From NCBI GenBank assembly GCA_016748015.1, contig JAAOMT010000766.1, forward strand, positions 13,064-77,063: a stretch of DNA of 64,000 nt, given 5' to 3'. Shown here piece by piece: positions 45,905-57,601 of the stretch (the first letter of the stretch is position 1; every line of letters begins with the position of its first letter). A model generated the notes under the pieces. It worked only from the letters and a program-made list of their open reading frames with translations. It searched no databases and was not told the DNA's origin. Source of the stretch: Geosiphon pyriformis (taxonomy: Eukaryota > Glomeromycota > Glomeromycetes > Archaeosporales > Geosiphonaceae). Position numbers and translations under genes: made by a program.

Positions 45905-46680
45905 TTAAACAGAGCTGAAATCATTATTTTTGTCGTCATCATTATTAGGGTTTGAATCAGGATTGAAAATTGATTCTGATTCTAATGTGCAGCTGCTGAT
46001 TGGTTTTTTTTCTTCTAAGATTGTGTAAATCATGTGGATTGGTGAGTTGTAAATAAGGTCACACTTATTACAATATTGAAAGTTACATGGAATTAAACAG
46101 TGGTTACATAGTCGAGTGTTTAGCTGTACTAGCCACTGCTCCTGCTCTTCTTTTGTGAGTGCCAAGTTTTGGTAATACTCATGGAAGTCTTCTAGATTGG
46201 TTTTTATGTCAAGAAAAATGTCTGGATTTGGAATAAGAATGATGTCAACCTGTTTAGGTGAGTTGTTTTTAATTTCCAGAATTTCACTGGGCATGGCTCT
46301 TTGGACTTTGACATTTGCCATTTGCCAGATCTTGTTCTCATCATGTAGGTAGCCATCCAATCAGTTAATTGCTCTATGTCAAGCTGCTGTTATGAGCATG
46401 TTATGACTCACCCCGTCACTGATGAGAATCATGTACTGGCATGAAGTACCACATATTCCTTCTTGACCAGGAATGTTGTTTCACATCCCTTTATCAAGTA
46501 GCTGTTTGCCACAAGTGAGACATGATTTGTTGTTCCACTTGCCTTGGTGCTTTGGATATCTATAGCATTTGTGATAGCATGGTTTGCAGTAATAATGTGT
46601 TTGCATTCAGTGGTTTTCATCTGGTGTGATCCATGCTCCCATGAATGAGAGTTTCTTTTCACAGTCTTTGTATTTAAGTA
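45905..46680 (-). pseudogene. E1 Cys-rich zinc region and acidic linker
   Basis: An open frame 45905-46360 carries LCNHCLIPCNFQYCNKCDLIYN, then an Asp/Asn/Ser-rich tail (NPNNDDDKNNDFSS). Upstream, four more Cys pairs in broken frames correspond to E5. Unlike the gag CCHC knuckle, these are CxxC pairs spaced 10-40 residues apart, suggesting zinc ribbons. Confidence 0.62.
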
Positions 46681-47116
46681 AAATAAATGATGGCTGTAAT
46701 AGTGGCTGGCAAACAGAGTATAAATTTGTCTATTCTTTGGTTGTGTTTTCTATTGGTTTGATTTCTTTAGGTACATTTTTTTCTTTTTCCTTCCCTTTCC
46801 CTTTTTCCTTCCAGCTTATTGTTGGTAGCAACTCACTTTGGTTGTTGTCAGTTCAAGCTTTGATGGTGGTTCCCCAAATATGTTCTTCTCTTTGTTTTCT
46901 TTTTTCATTATTATTGTCATCTCAAAAGAGTATTGGCAGTAGTTTGTTGTAGTCATTGTCAGCCCACAAGGCTTGATAGGCTTCTCAGGTAGGTTTTTCC
47001 TCTTCTTCCTCAAACTTGATGAGTGGTGCTGGTGTGTTGATGGTCTTAAAGTGGCCACACATGGCTGGTACACATGTATGTTGGTCATTTTGGCTAAGTT
47101 GGAGCTCTTGCATTGT

Positions 47117-47450
47117 TCAATCAAGGATGGTGTTTGTCTTAGTGAGCCAGTCATTACCAACTAGTGCTTGGTATTGAGTGGCTTTCATTACCAGAACTTT
47201 GATAGGGACTATGATGTCATTGACTTCAAAAAGAAAGTCGTCAATCTCATCAATAGGAGTTTTGGTTGCTCCATTAGCTGTGATGATTCTTGTGCTGACA
47301 GCTCTGTCAACTCGGTGACCTAATTGATTCATGAGTTATCTGGTGATGATGTTGCCAGCTGATCCACTATTCAGGATTAGTTTGATATACTGACCATCGA
47401 CTTTGGCATCAGTATACATTGTGGTTATTGGTTTGGTGTCCAGAACAGCT
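47117..47450 (-). pseudogene. E1 retroviral-type aspartic protease
   Basis: KLILNSGSAGNIITR then, after one CAA-to-TAA stop, MNQLGHRVDRAVSTRIITAN and the flap-like and C-terminal blocks EIDDFLFEVNDIIVPIKVLV and YQALVGNDWL. The active-site Asp is Asn. About 110 residues, the usual size of one protease subunit. Confidence 0.8.
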
Positions 47451-49761
47451 CCACTAAATAATAGAACTGATGTAATTTCCTCAAGTTCAAATGGAAATAT
47501 GGCAGCAAGTGATTTGTCTTTGGTGCTGGCAGCTGGTGAAATATTACAAGTAAGTGGTTTCTGGTTGGTTTCCTGTTTGCTAGATGCCATGTCTTTTGGG
47601 ATAACCAAAAGACTTAAGTAGTTTTGGGAACTCAGGTTTTGGTTATATCCAGTTTCTAAACTCTGCTGGCATGATCCTGATGGTTGATTTGTTGAACTGG
47701 GGATTGGTTGGTGAACCACTATTGCCAATCTTCAGTTTTGGGTTACTTTGGATCTGGGGTTTTCGGATGTTATTATAGCTGGGTTTTGTAATAGTATTTG
47801 AATTGATTGTTGTGGTTGATAGACTATTTGTGGCTGTGGTTGATATATTATGGATGGCTGTGGTTGATATATTTGAGGTTGATATACCGATGTTTGATAG
47901 ATTGGTAGTGGCGTCATTGGCAGGTAAGTAGATTGATATTGATTTTGATTTGAATAATGATTCAGAATTAGGAACTGACAATTGGGATTCCAATATTGAT
48001 TTCCTGATCATGAATTACTATAAGCATGGCAATCAGCTCTAAGATAACTTTGTTTACTACAGTTGTGGCAAATTCGTGTTTTTTGTTGTCACAGCTGATT
48101 TGTTGATAATAATAGATGCGATTAACTTTGGAAATGATTCATGTTTCCCTGATTATTAAGTCATTGAGAAGGCTGATAAATTGGGTGATTGTCAGCTAAG
48201 TATCCCTCTAATTTCTGATTAATGAAATCACTAAATTGTTTCAGTTTATAATCCAAATTAGATGATCCATTCATTACTAAATTCACAGCTTGAACATGGT
48301 TGGCTTCTAATTTAGCAGCTTCAAAATCTCTAACATGAGTGACTGCAGTAGGAAGGTCTACTGGATGCATTGAACATACTCATTGGAGTATGCTGCTGCA
48401 TAAGTCTCTGATGAACTGATTTAAGATTTGTGGCACTGTAAAGTAATCAGCTTGAATAGCTTAGATTTAGTGCAGATTTCTGTAAAAGCATCCCAAGTAG
48501 GTGGTGACTGCTTCTGTATTCCCTTGTTTTAGGGTGGTAAAACTACTTGCCAGGCAGTTGATGCTGTTATTATCACTAAAATATCTTAGGAATTCTGTTT
48601 TAAATACATTAAAATTTTGGGGATAATTTGTATTGTTCTTGTATCATTCCAATTGTTTGCAGTAATGGCTTTGGCGACATTATTGATCCATGTCTGGGTG
48701 TCATTCTCTTCACTGGTAAACTTCTCAAGTTTTGCGATTGGTGCGATCAGTTGCTGTTGTTGTATTGGTGGTTGAAATGGTTGTTGCGGTTGCTGAACTG
48801 GTTGCTAGATAAGTTGCTGTAGTGGTGGCTATTAAAGGGGTATTTGCTGCTGTTGAATTGGTTTGATAATCGGTTCAATTGGTGGCTAATTGATGACAAT
48901 ATTTGGAGGTAAGTTTTGTTGATTAATTAAGTCAGGATTTCGGTCATTCTGATTTGGTAGAGTTTTGATTTCTGGATTTTCTAGATTTTGATCTTGCTAA
49001 GTCTGAAAATTTGGGGTTTCTATATCCAAGTTCTTAGTAATTGGGTTCTGATAAGTGAATTCTTGATCTTCAGATTTTTCTTCCTCTTCTTCTTCTTGTT
49101 TTTTTTCTGATTTAGTTGATTCCCACAGATCAGTAATTCTGAAGTCTGGTTGAGGTAGTAGTGATCAAACTCCTGATGGCATTGGTAATCTCAATTTGAA
49201 TCCTTCGAAGTACACGCCATATAGTCCTAATAGATTTTTTTTTCTTTGTTTACTTTGGAATAGAAATTGTCCAAATATTGATGTTGCATTTAATGTAGAC
49301 ACACCTGCTAATGCAATATTAATGGTGCTTTCAGGAGTATAATGTTATGATGGATTTGTAGGTGATTCAATTCTGTGTTTTTTCCAAGTGGGTGGTTGGA
49401 TCTGTTAAGGTGTTATTGCCAGTGTTTGTAATTTATTTTTGCCTTTACTGGCATAAGTGATTGGGTATCTTTGTTGTGTGTGATGTTCAATTTCTTTATT
49501 AATCTTAGTGATGATAGATGCGAAATTATAATTTGTTAGTAGGCTGGTATTTTGGATTAATTTATGGTAAAAAGTTTCTCTTGCTGATTTAGTGTTTACT
49601 GGTGTTCCTAACAAATAGGCAATTTTTTTATTAACATAGAAATTGAAGACTGATTCTGCTGATATCTGATTGTGGTTCAATCCCAAGTGTTGACAGTAGT
49701 GTTGAAATAAAAATTTCGCAAATCCTAAATGATTTGCTCCTATACTTTTTGATTCTGCCAC
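47450..49761 (-). pseudogene. E1 gag
   Basis: N-terminal frame 49405-49761 (GTG-AESKSIGANHLGFAKFLF), then the capsid-like part (VDLPTAVTHVRDFEAAKLEA, NLVMNGSSNLDYKLKQFSD). Near 48050 the knuckle reads ICHNCSKQSYLRADC, a CCHC with His to Tyr. A Tyr-Gln-Pro repeat stretch (IYQPQPSIIYQPQPQIVYQ at 47732-47917) joins it to the protease. Confidence 0.78.
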
Positions 49762-50579
49762 TGTTGATGATAGAAATCTGAAGGTGTGTTTATCTGAAGA
49801 TGTGTTATCTGAAGGTTTTGTTGTGGAGTTTTTTGTATAATGGACAGAGATTCAGTGGTAATAGTTTTATCCATAGCTTCCCAAAACCACAGTTTCATTA
49901 ATTTTTTTCTCAGCGTAATGGCCAGTGTTTCTCCTGGTAAGCTATCCATTAATATATATAATTCTACCCTTATTTCTGGGTCTTTTACCAGTGCTATATC
50001 CTGATGTCAGTACCCCGTGCATGAATCCTCAATAGAGTTAGTAATAACAACAATTAAGACAAGAAAATTAAAAAAATAACATAAAAAAATGAGCCAAGGC
50101 AATGTGCAAGTTAGGATCCATCAATAGCCATGATCAAGAGATTGTTCCAGTGTGGTTAAGTATCAATTGCTATCAACATAGAGTGTTGATAGTGAAGAGT
50201 GGATTTGGATGGTAAATAATTTATTTATTCAATATTTGTGAATAGAAGATTTTTAACTAATGAATTCTGCTTTTTCTACTTCTAACACTACTGCTATATA
50301 TATATCATTAATGTTTTACAAGATTGCTCATATTTCCGAGTGATGTGCTATAATTTTTTGAGCAATGCTCATATTGCTGAGCAATATGCTCTAATTTTTT
50401 AACATTGCTTCACATTGCTAAACAATATGCCATGTTTTCTGATATTGCTCCACATTGCTAAACAATGTGCCATGATTTCTGACATTGCTCCACATTGTTG
50501 AGCAATGTGCTCACGTGTTAAATACTATTTTCTCATTGGTCTCCTATTTTCTATGTCTGTTTTCTTTTTATGAGTAACA
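49762..50579 (-). repeat. E1 5' LTR remnant (family B)
   Basis: Matches 40680-41464. Its inner end is deleted: the gag start is followed at once by TGTTGATGATAGAAATC, so the LTR end, spacer and primer site are gone. It has five palindrome units (near 50330, 50362, 50413, 50453 and 50493), one more than the 3' LTR. Confidence 0.82.
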
Positions 50580-50655
50580 ATGGTTTGCTTCTATTCTTTC
50601 TGATTCTGCCACTTTTGGATGGGTGTAATTGGTGCTGGTTTTCTGTAAGATTATA
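50580..50655 (-). pseudogene. E2 gag start and leader
   Basis: The displaced 5' end of the E2 gag. On the minus strand the text CAAAAGTGGCAGAATCAGAAAG continues into the codons interrupted at 40618. Confidence 0.75.
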
Positions 50656-50672
50656 CCTCACAGGAAGCACCA
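50656..50672 (-). promoter_or_regulatory. E2 primer binding site
   Basis: On the minus strand TGGTGCTTCCTGTGAGG, two bases inside the 5' LTR. It would pair with a tRNA ending CCTCACAGGAAGCACCA. AGGAAGCA fits a fungal tRNA-Thr acceptor (tRNA starting GCTTCC), from memory of yeast tRNA-Thr. Confidence 0.75.
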
Positions 50673-50674
50673 AA

Positions 50675-51545
50675 TGTTATTGGTGATTATTTGGGGTTTT
50701 AAATTAAATAATAAAACCTGTAACTTGGTGCTCAGAAGTTATTTGTAATAATAGTGTTGGTAATTTGAAGGTTGTTTGTATCTGAAGGTTTAGGTTGAGT
50801 TCTTTGTATAATAGACAGAAATTTAATAGTTGTTTCAGTAGTCTCCCGGAATTGCAATTCCATCAAATTTTTTTCTCAGCATGGTGGCTGGTAATCCTCT
50901 TGGTAAGTTATTCTCAAATTTATGAGTGTTCTATCTTTGTTTTATGGGTTTTTTACCAGTCCCTATAATGTCTGTAACTTAGTACTTTAATTCTTAATCA
51001 ATTAGTCAACCAAAAAAAATAAAAAAAAAATAAAAAAAAATAAAAAAAAATAAAGAATTTAAACAAAAGCAATTGTAAGTTAGTATTCTGTCAATAGCTG
51101 TAATCAAGAGCTATTGTTCCAGTGTAGTTAAGTATCAATTACTATTAACATGAAGTGTTGATAGTAGAGAATGAATTGAAGATAAAAAATAATTATTTAT
51201 TGATTTTTGTGAATAGAAGATTGCTTAGAACAAATTTAAACTGAGAGATCTCTAACTGAAAGATTCTGTCTTTTCTACTCCTAGCACTACTGTTATATAT
51301 GCATAATTGAGATTCTTCAATTTCTCAATTCTTCTTATCAGGAATTCTGGAATTCTTGGAATTCTGCAATTTCTTTGAGAGGAATCCTGGAATTCTGGAA
51401 TCCTGCAATTTCTTATATAAGAATCCTGAAATTCCTAGAATCTTGCAATTCTTCTGAAAAAAATTCTGGAATTCCACATCTACTGTGCCTACTTCTGATT
51501 GGCTAATTTATATGCTAATATATTTTCTATATTTTATAAGTAACA
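50675..51545 (-). repeat. E2 5' LTR (family A)
   Basis: TGTTATTGG...AAGTAACA. It contains an A-rich AATAAAAAAAAATAAA stretch near 51020, TATATATGCATAA near 51295 and GGAATTC/GGAATCC repeats at 51330-51475, followed by the inverted CCAAT box (GATTGGC) near 51500. Confidence 0.87.
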
Positions 51546-52770
51546 CAGTCCAATAGATAGCCAAATATTTTAGTGTTAAAGTTCTATAATTCTTTTTAGC
51601 TGGACTTAAGCTTTGACTGGCATATGCTATTAGGTGTTTTCTTCTATCTGGTTTTTTTTGTGATAGTACAGCTTTTAATGCTTAACTAGATGCATTGGTA
51701 ATAATAATGAATAGCTTGCTATGATCTAAATAGATTAGTACTGGTACTTAAATAAGCTTTTTTCTCAAGATGTTAAAAGCTTCTTGTTAATTTTCAGTCT
51801 ATTTATATTTCATATTTTTTGCTTAAAGCTGGTAAAATGATTAAGCCAGTTTGGAAAAATTTTGGATAAAACAGTGATAATATTCAGCAAATTCTAAGAA
51901 TGTTCTTAATTCTGTAAAATTTGTTGATACTAAAAAGTTCTTAACTATCTTAATCTTATCTGGATCTATTTTAATGCCATCTTTGCTTATGACATATTCC
52001 AAAAACTTGAGTTCTGTTTTGTCAAAGAAACATTTGTTTGCATTTAATTTTAATTTGGCTTTCTATAGTCTTTTGAATATTTGTTGAAGATAATAGAGAT
52101 GATCATCAAATGTTTTTAAGAATACATTAATGTTATCTAAGTAAACTACTACTAACTTCCATAGTAATCTAGTATAGAAAATTTCCATAAGCCATTGAAA
52201 GGTAGCTAAAGCATTCATTAAGCCAAATAGCATAACATTAAATTTGAAATTCTCTTTTTTGGTTATAAACACTGTCTTTTCTTTGTCTGCTGAATTTATG
52301 GCTACTTGTCAGTAACTACTGTCTAGATCTAATATTGAAAACCATTTTTTTTCTCCAAATGCATCGAATAGTTCTTGAATTTGTGGAGTTAAATAGCTGT
52401 TCTCATAAGTAACACTGTTAAGTTTTCTGTAATTCACACAAAAATAGATTTTTCTATTCTTCTTTTGAACTAATACTATTGATAATGATTATGAACTTAT
52501 TGATGATTGAATTAACTCATTGTCCAATATTCTGTTGATTTTCTGTTGAATGATTTTATGGCTTATTGGTGGTACTTTGTATGCTTTTTGTTTAATTAAC
52601 ATTGTATTTCCAGTTTTAATTTGGTGTTGGATAATATTAGTTCTGCTAAATTCGTTTTTACTGGTAAATATGTTAGTGAAATTGTTGAAAAACATCTTAA
52701 GTTGCATATATTAAAGTGGGTCTAAGTTTTCCAAGTTCATTTGGTCCAATTATTCTGATTGAAACAAATA
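51546..52770 (-). pseudogene. E3 RNase H (rest) and reverse transcriptase
   Basis: Continuation of E3 after the E2 insertion. Palm block NVMLFGLMNALATFQWLMEI and VVVYLDNINVFLKTFDDHL (52063-52272; box 52132-52143); fingers TNIIQHQIKTGNTMLIKQK and AYKVPPISHKI (52489-52707). Y-L-D-N again. Many stops; much more decayed than E1 and E2. Confidence 0.78.
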
Positions 52771-53165
52771 ATATTCTTTTTAGTCATATATAATTTGTAA
52801 TATAATATCAACATATTTACACAATTATAAAAAATCTGGAATAGTGTTTGGTAATTGGTTTTCAACTTTAGTATTCAAGTATTTGATGATAATTCCACTT
52901 GGTATTTTGATGGTATTTTCAGTTGTGTTATAAATAGAAATTTTGATGTGTTTATAGTTCTTAGCTAATATATATAGATTAATGATTTTAATTTTTCTTG
53001 ATTCACAAATAGTTGGTTTTGCTTTAACAATTTAAGACTGGTCCTTTATTTTTCTTTCTATTATTAACATATACTGGTCATATAATAAAATGAAAACTAA
53101 TTGATGGGTAAAGATAATTTCTCTCTTATTAATTGCTTTTTCTTCTATTATATTGACTAGTACAT

Positions 53166-54071
53166 TGTTATTCATAGAATATAGGAAGTATATTAGCATA
53201 TAAATTAGCCAATCAAAAGTAGCCATAGTAAATATGGAATTCCAGAATTCCTCTCAAAGAAATTGCAGGATTCCAAGAATTTCAAAATTCTCATACAATG
53301 AATTGCAGGATTCCAGAATTCCAGGATTCCTTTCAAAGGAATTGCAGAATTCCAGAATTGCAGAATTCCTTTCAAAGAAATTGCAGGATTCCAAAAATTC
53401 CAGAATCCCTGATGGAAAGAATTAAGGAATTGAGGAATCTCAATTATGTATATATAGCAGTAGTGCTAAAAGTAGAAAAGACAGAATCTTTTAGTTAAAA
53501 ATCTCTCAGTTTAGATTTAATTTAAGTGACCTTCTAATTTACAAATATTAATAAATAATTATTTGATATCTCAATCTATTCTCCACTATTAACACTTCAT
53601 GTTGATAGTAATTGATACTTAACCACACTAAAACAATAGCTTTTGATCATGGCTATTGATGGGATACTAACTTGCAATTGCTTTTACTCATTTTTTTATC
53701 TTCCTTTATTTTCTTTTATTTCTTTTTGTTATTTTTTTTTGTTTTTACTAATTGATTAAGAATTAAGTGCTGAGTTACAGATGTTATAAGAACTGGTAAA
53801 AGACCCATGAAACAAGGGTAAAACACTCATAGATTTGAGAATAGCTTATCAGGAGAATTACTGACCATTATGCTGAAAAAAAATTTGATGGAATTGTGAT
53901 TCTGGAAGGCTACTGAAACAATTATTGAATCTCTGTCCATTATACAAAAAACTTAACAACCAAAACCTTTAGATAAACAACACCTTCAGATATTACCAAC
54001 CAAATTATCAATTAAGCACCAAGTTACAGGTTTGTTATTTGATTTGAGACTCCAAATATTCATCTGTAACA
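53166..54071 (+). repeat. Solo family A LTR, plus strand, in E3
   Basis: TGTTATTCATAG...CATCTGTAACA, flanked by ACAT at 53162-53165 and 54072-54075. Removing it restores the E3 text GTACATCTATT, matching E2 near 35410. A GAATTCC/GGATTCC array at 53237-53420 (unit about 39 bp) precedes TATATATAGCAG near 53450. Confidence 0.9.
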
Positions 54072-54560
54072 ACATCTATTTTACCTGTGAATCTGAATTT
54101 ATTTTTCCCTCTGGCTGTAATTCTTAATTTTTTTTTTGTTCTTACTAATATTAATTAAGCTATTTTTATTAGAGGTAAGAATATTGTCTGTGCTATCTTT
54201 TTGTTTGGTTTAATTATATATGGTTTTTTAATTCATTTTGTAGTATTGCAATAATATTTCTTACATATTCTGTGTCAATTATTTCTTTTTTAATGTTAAT
54301 TTTTTTTTCACTAAACTAAATTTAGATGCTAATTGAACTATTGTTGTTGCTAGAATTTCCAGTGCTATTTTCAGATCAATACTAATACATGAATGTGGTT
54401 CTAATTTGATAGCTATTTTTTCTGAATATCTAAGATTAAACCTTATATTAGTATTATGCACATGTTCTGACATAATATCTTTCTTATTATTACTGAACCA
54501 TTTTAGTTTCTGTTCTATTAACAGATTTGGAAGTACAATATATTGTTTGAAGTTATAATC
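54072..54560 (-). pseudogene. E3 dUTPase domain
   Basis: A 144-codon frame (54279-54713) covers HNTNIRFNLRYSEKIAIKLE (motif 1, decayed from DAGFDLR), ALEILATTIVQLASKFSLVK (motif 2) and, below 54290, motif 3 and 4 pieces. Glycines and aspartates are mostly replaced, so it cannot be active. Confidence 0.7.
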
Positions 54561-55318
54561 AGAGTTTGAATTATTATTGTCATTATCATAATAAATAGAA
54601 TTAGAACTGTTGTCGTCATTATTATCAGAGTCTAAATTGAAGTTGAATTTCAATTTCAATTCTGTTATGCACTCATTAATTGATTCTTCCTTCTCAGGAA
54701 TTGAATAAATCATGCATGATAGTAAATTGTAGATGAGATTACAATTATTACAATATTCAAAATTACTAGAAATTAAGCAATATTTATACAGTCTTGTGTT
54801 TAGCTGTTCTAAATACTGGTTTTATTCTTTTTTAGTGAATGTTAGGTCTTAATAGTGTTTGTAAAATTGTTTTGAATCACTTAGAATATCAAGAAATGCA
54901 TTTGTATTGGGAATAAGAACAGTTTTAACTGGTTTTAATAGGTTGTTCTTAATTACTAATATTTTACTAAATAAAACATTTTCAATTTTGGCATTTGCTA
55001 TTTACCAGATTTCATTTTTGTTATGTGGATAATTATTGTTATGAGATGGTTTTCTTGGTATATTTAATTGCCAATATTCTGTTTTAATTACAATCAGTCT
55101 CTCATGAGTTTTTCAATTCTATTTGTGTAATAATATTACTGTTATATTGAAGACTTTCTTTTTAATGTTGTAATATAAGTTATTTTTTAATTCTTGATTG
55201 TTGTATGTATTTATATACTTTTTTTCAGAGATTAAACTAAAATTTACCTACTGTTTGGTGTTTTCTCTAAGACTATTCTTGCAATTATCTAATGTGTTTC
55301 TCTAATCTAAAAACACAG
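54560..55318 (-). pseudogene. E3 acidic linker and Cys-rich region
   Basis: FNFNLDSDNNDDNSSNS-type acidic text (54600-54650) and decayed CxxC region up to the E4 insertion. The rest of E3 (protease, gag, 5' LTR) lies beyond the window. Confidence 0.5.
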
Positions 55319-56043
55319 TATTATTAATAGAAAAAACATACAAGAAAATAGTAGAAAAAACAGATAAACCAATAAGAGAATAATAGCTAACACGTGAGCA
55401 CATTGCTTAACAATATGAGCATTAAAAACAAAAAAGACAGAATCAATACCAAGATCTTCCAGTTAAAACATCTTAGTTAAAATCATCAATATTAATAAAT
55501 AATTATTCACTATCTAAATTATTTTTTTCACTATTAACACTTTATGTTAATAGTATCTAATACTTGATTACACTGGAACAATAGCTCTTGATTACAGCTA
55601 TTAATGAAGACTAACTTTTATTGTCTTGGCTTAATTTCTTTATTTTCTCTTTATTTATTTTTCTTTAGTTTTGTTTCTTTGTTGTTTACTAATTGATTAA
55701 CATGTAAAGGTATTGATGTTAAGATATAGTACTGGTAAAAGACCCAAGAATAAGGGTAGACACTCGAAATTGAGAATAACTTACCAGAAAATTACTGGCT
55801 ATTAAGCTAAGAAAAAAATTGACAGAATATAAATATTCTGGAAAGTAATGAACAAAACAAGCACACCAACTTGAGAGTTGAGAAAACACTAAGAATATCA
55901 CCAAAAGATACATTTATTGAATCTCTGTCTATTATACAAAGAACTCAACCAAAACTTTTAGATAATACTTATTATATCAGCTATTAAGCACCAAGTTATG
56001 AGTTTTTTATTTGATTTGAGACCCCAAATAATCACCTGTAATA
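55319..56043 (+). repeat. E4 5' LTR (family B, shortened array)
   Basis: TATTATTAATAG (expected TGTTACT) to CACCTGTAATA. CACGTGAGCACATTGC near 55392 is the edge of the palindrome array, but most units are deleted: the text jumps to GAGCATTAAAAAC. CCAATAAGAG (CCAAT box) is kept. Confidence 0.8.
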
Positions 56044-56045
56044 TT

Positions 56046-56062
56046 TGGTGCTTTTTGTGAGG
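56046..56062 (+). promoter_or_regulatory. E4 primer binding site
   Basis: TGGTGCTTTTTGTGAGG, two bases after the LTR; same site as in E2 with two C-to-T changes. Confidence 0.75.
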
Positions 56063-56089
56063 TATAATCCAACAGAAAACCAGCACCAA

Positions 56090-56736
56090 CAGTAACCATC
56101 TGAAATAGTAGCAGAATTAGAAAAAATAAGGACAAATCACTTGGGATTTGTAAAATCCTTATTCCAGTATTACAAAAGACATCTTGGATTGACAAATAAT
56201 AATTGGCCAGCAGAATCAGTTTTCAATTGCTATATTCAATAAAAGAATTGTATATTATTTGGGAGACTAAGGAGATCCAAAATCCACTTTTAATAATTTC
56301 TTCAGTAAACTACTTCAAAGCACTACACTGTCACAAAATTATTTATTTGCACCATTAATTACAGAAATAAACAGAGAAATTGAAAAGTACACTAAACAAA
56401 ATTTCTCATCACTTTTGTTGACAAAAAAAAAAGAAAATTGCAAACATCAGCAAAAATCTCAAAGCAAATACAATTACTTACTTGGAAGAAACAAAGAGTT
56501 GATTCATCAATTAATTCATCATATTATTACATACCTAAAAGTACCATCAATATAATATCAACAAGCATGTTCATAGTAAATGCAACAATCTCATTAAACA
56601 GACTCCCATTCCAAAGTAAACAGAAGAAAACAGAGTTATTAGAAACCTATGACAATTATTTTGAGAGATTTAAATCACAATTCCCAATACCATCAGAATT
56701 TTGATTACTATTACCACAACCAGATTTTAAAGCCGC
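56090..56736 (+). pseudogene. E4 gag N-terminal part
   Basis: TNHLGFVKSLFQYYKRHLGL near 56130 matches E5 gag (NHLGFTKSLFQQYSQQLGL). Frames are broken by stops and a deletion. It is cut at 56737 by E5. Confidence 0.7.
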
Positions 56737-57599
56737 TGTTACTCATAGAATATAAGGAGTATATTAGCATATGAATTAGCCAATCAGAAGTAACTGTAGT
56801 AAATGTGGAATTCTAGGATTCCTCTTAAGAGGAATTACAGGATTCCAGGAATTTCAGGATTCTCGTACAAGGAATTGTAAGATTTCAGAATTCCAGAATT
56901 TTTCTCAAAAAGAATTTCAGGATTCTTGGTGTGAAAAATTGAGAAATTGAGGAATCTCAATTTTATATATATAGCAGTAGTATTAGAAGCAGAAAGAAAC
57001 AGAATCTTTTTAGTTAAAGACTTTTCAGTTTAAGATTTAATCTAAGCAACTTTTCAACTCACAAATATCAAATAAATAATTATTCTCACAATTCCAAATC
57101 TACCCTCTACTATCAACACTTTATGTTGATAGTAATTGATACTTAACTACATTGGAACAATAGCTCTTGATCATGGCTATTGACAGGATACTAATATTTA
57201 TTGCCTTGGCTCATTTCTTTTAAATTTTTTTTATTTCTGTTATCTTTTTTGTTTTACTAATCACTTGAAGATTAAGTGCTGAGTTATTGACATCACAGAT
57301 AGCCTGGTAAAAGACCCCAAAAGAAGGGTATAGAAATTGAGAATTTAAGGATAGCTTACCAAAAAGGCATCTCTGCTAAGATTACCAGCCACTATGCTGA
57401 AAAAGAAATTCGATGGAATTGCAATTCTGGGAGACTACTAGAAAAGACAACTATTGAATCTCTGTCCATTATACAAAAGACTCCACAACAAAACCTTCAG
57501 ATAAACAACACCTTCAGATATTACCAACAATACTATCAATTAAGTATCAAGTTACAGATTTGTTATTTAATTTAAGACCCCAAATAATCATCTATAACA
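56737..57599 (+). repeat. E5 5' LTR (family A)
   Basis: TGTTACTCATAG...CATCTATAACA. Order within it: CCAATCAGAAG (CCAAT box near 56779), GGATTCC/GGAATT array 56810-56940, TATA box TATATATATA near 56964, then the conserved inner half. Confidence 0.87.
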
Positions 57600-57601
57600 T
57601 T

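Larger units (their letters stand above)
40619..50579 (-). mobile_element. Gypsy element E1 (family B LTRs), minus strand, youngest
   Basis: 3' LTR 40619-41464, 5' LTR remnant 49762-50579, ATGG duplicated at 40615-40618 and 50580-50583. It splits the E2 gag. Minus-strand order: gag, CCHC, protease, zinc region, dUTPase, RT, RNase H, integrase, ORF3. It has the longest open frames in the nest (dUTPase 269 codons) but still carries stops. The primer site and about 60 bp of inner LTR sequence are missing at the 5' end, so the copy cannot prime reverse transcription as it stands. Confidence 0.88.
30703..51545 (-). mobile_element. Gypsy element E2 (family A LTRs), minus strand
   Basis: The 3' LTR is 30703-31477 and the 5' LTR 50675-51545. 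Target duplication CAGT at 30699-30702 and 51546-51549; removing E2 restores GATAACAGTCCAATAGATAG in E3 RNase H, as in the intact homologue near 33800. Internal order on the minus strand: primer site, gag, protease, dUTPase, RT, RNase H, integrase, ORF3. E1 (40619-50579) and a solo LTR (37724-38597) are inserted in it. Without these it would be about 10 kb. Confidence 0.88.

Noticed and set aside
53234-53498. Open frames rich in RNCRIPEFQ-type repeats
   Set aside because: They are translations of the GAATTCC tandem array of a solo LTR; two frames are open for the same reason and other LTR copies do not keep them.
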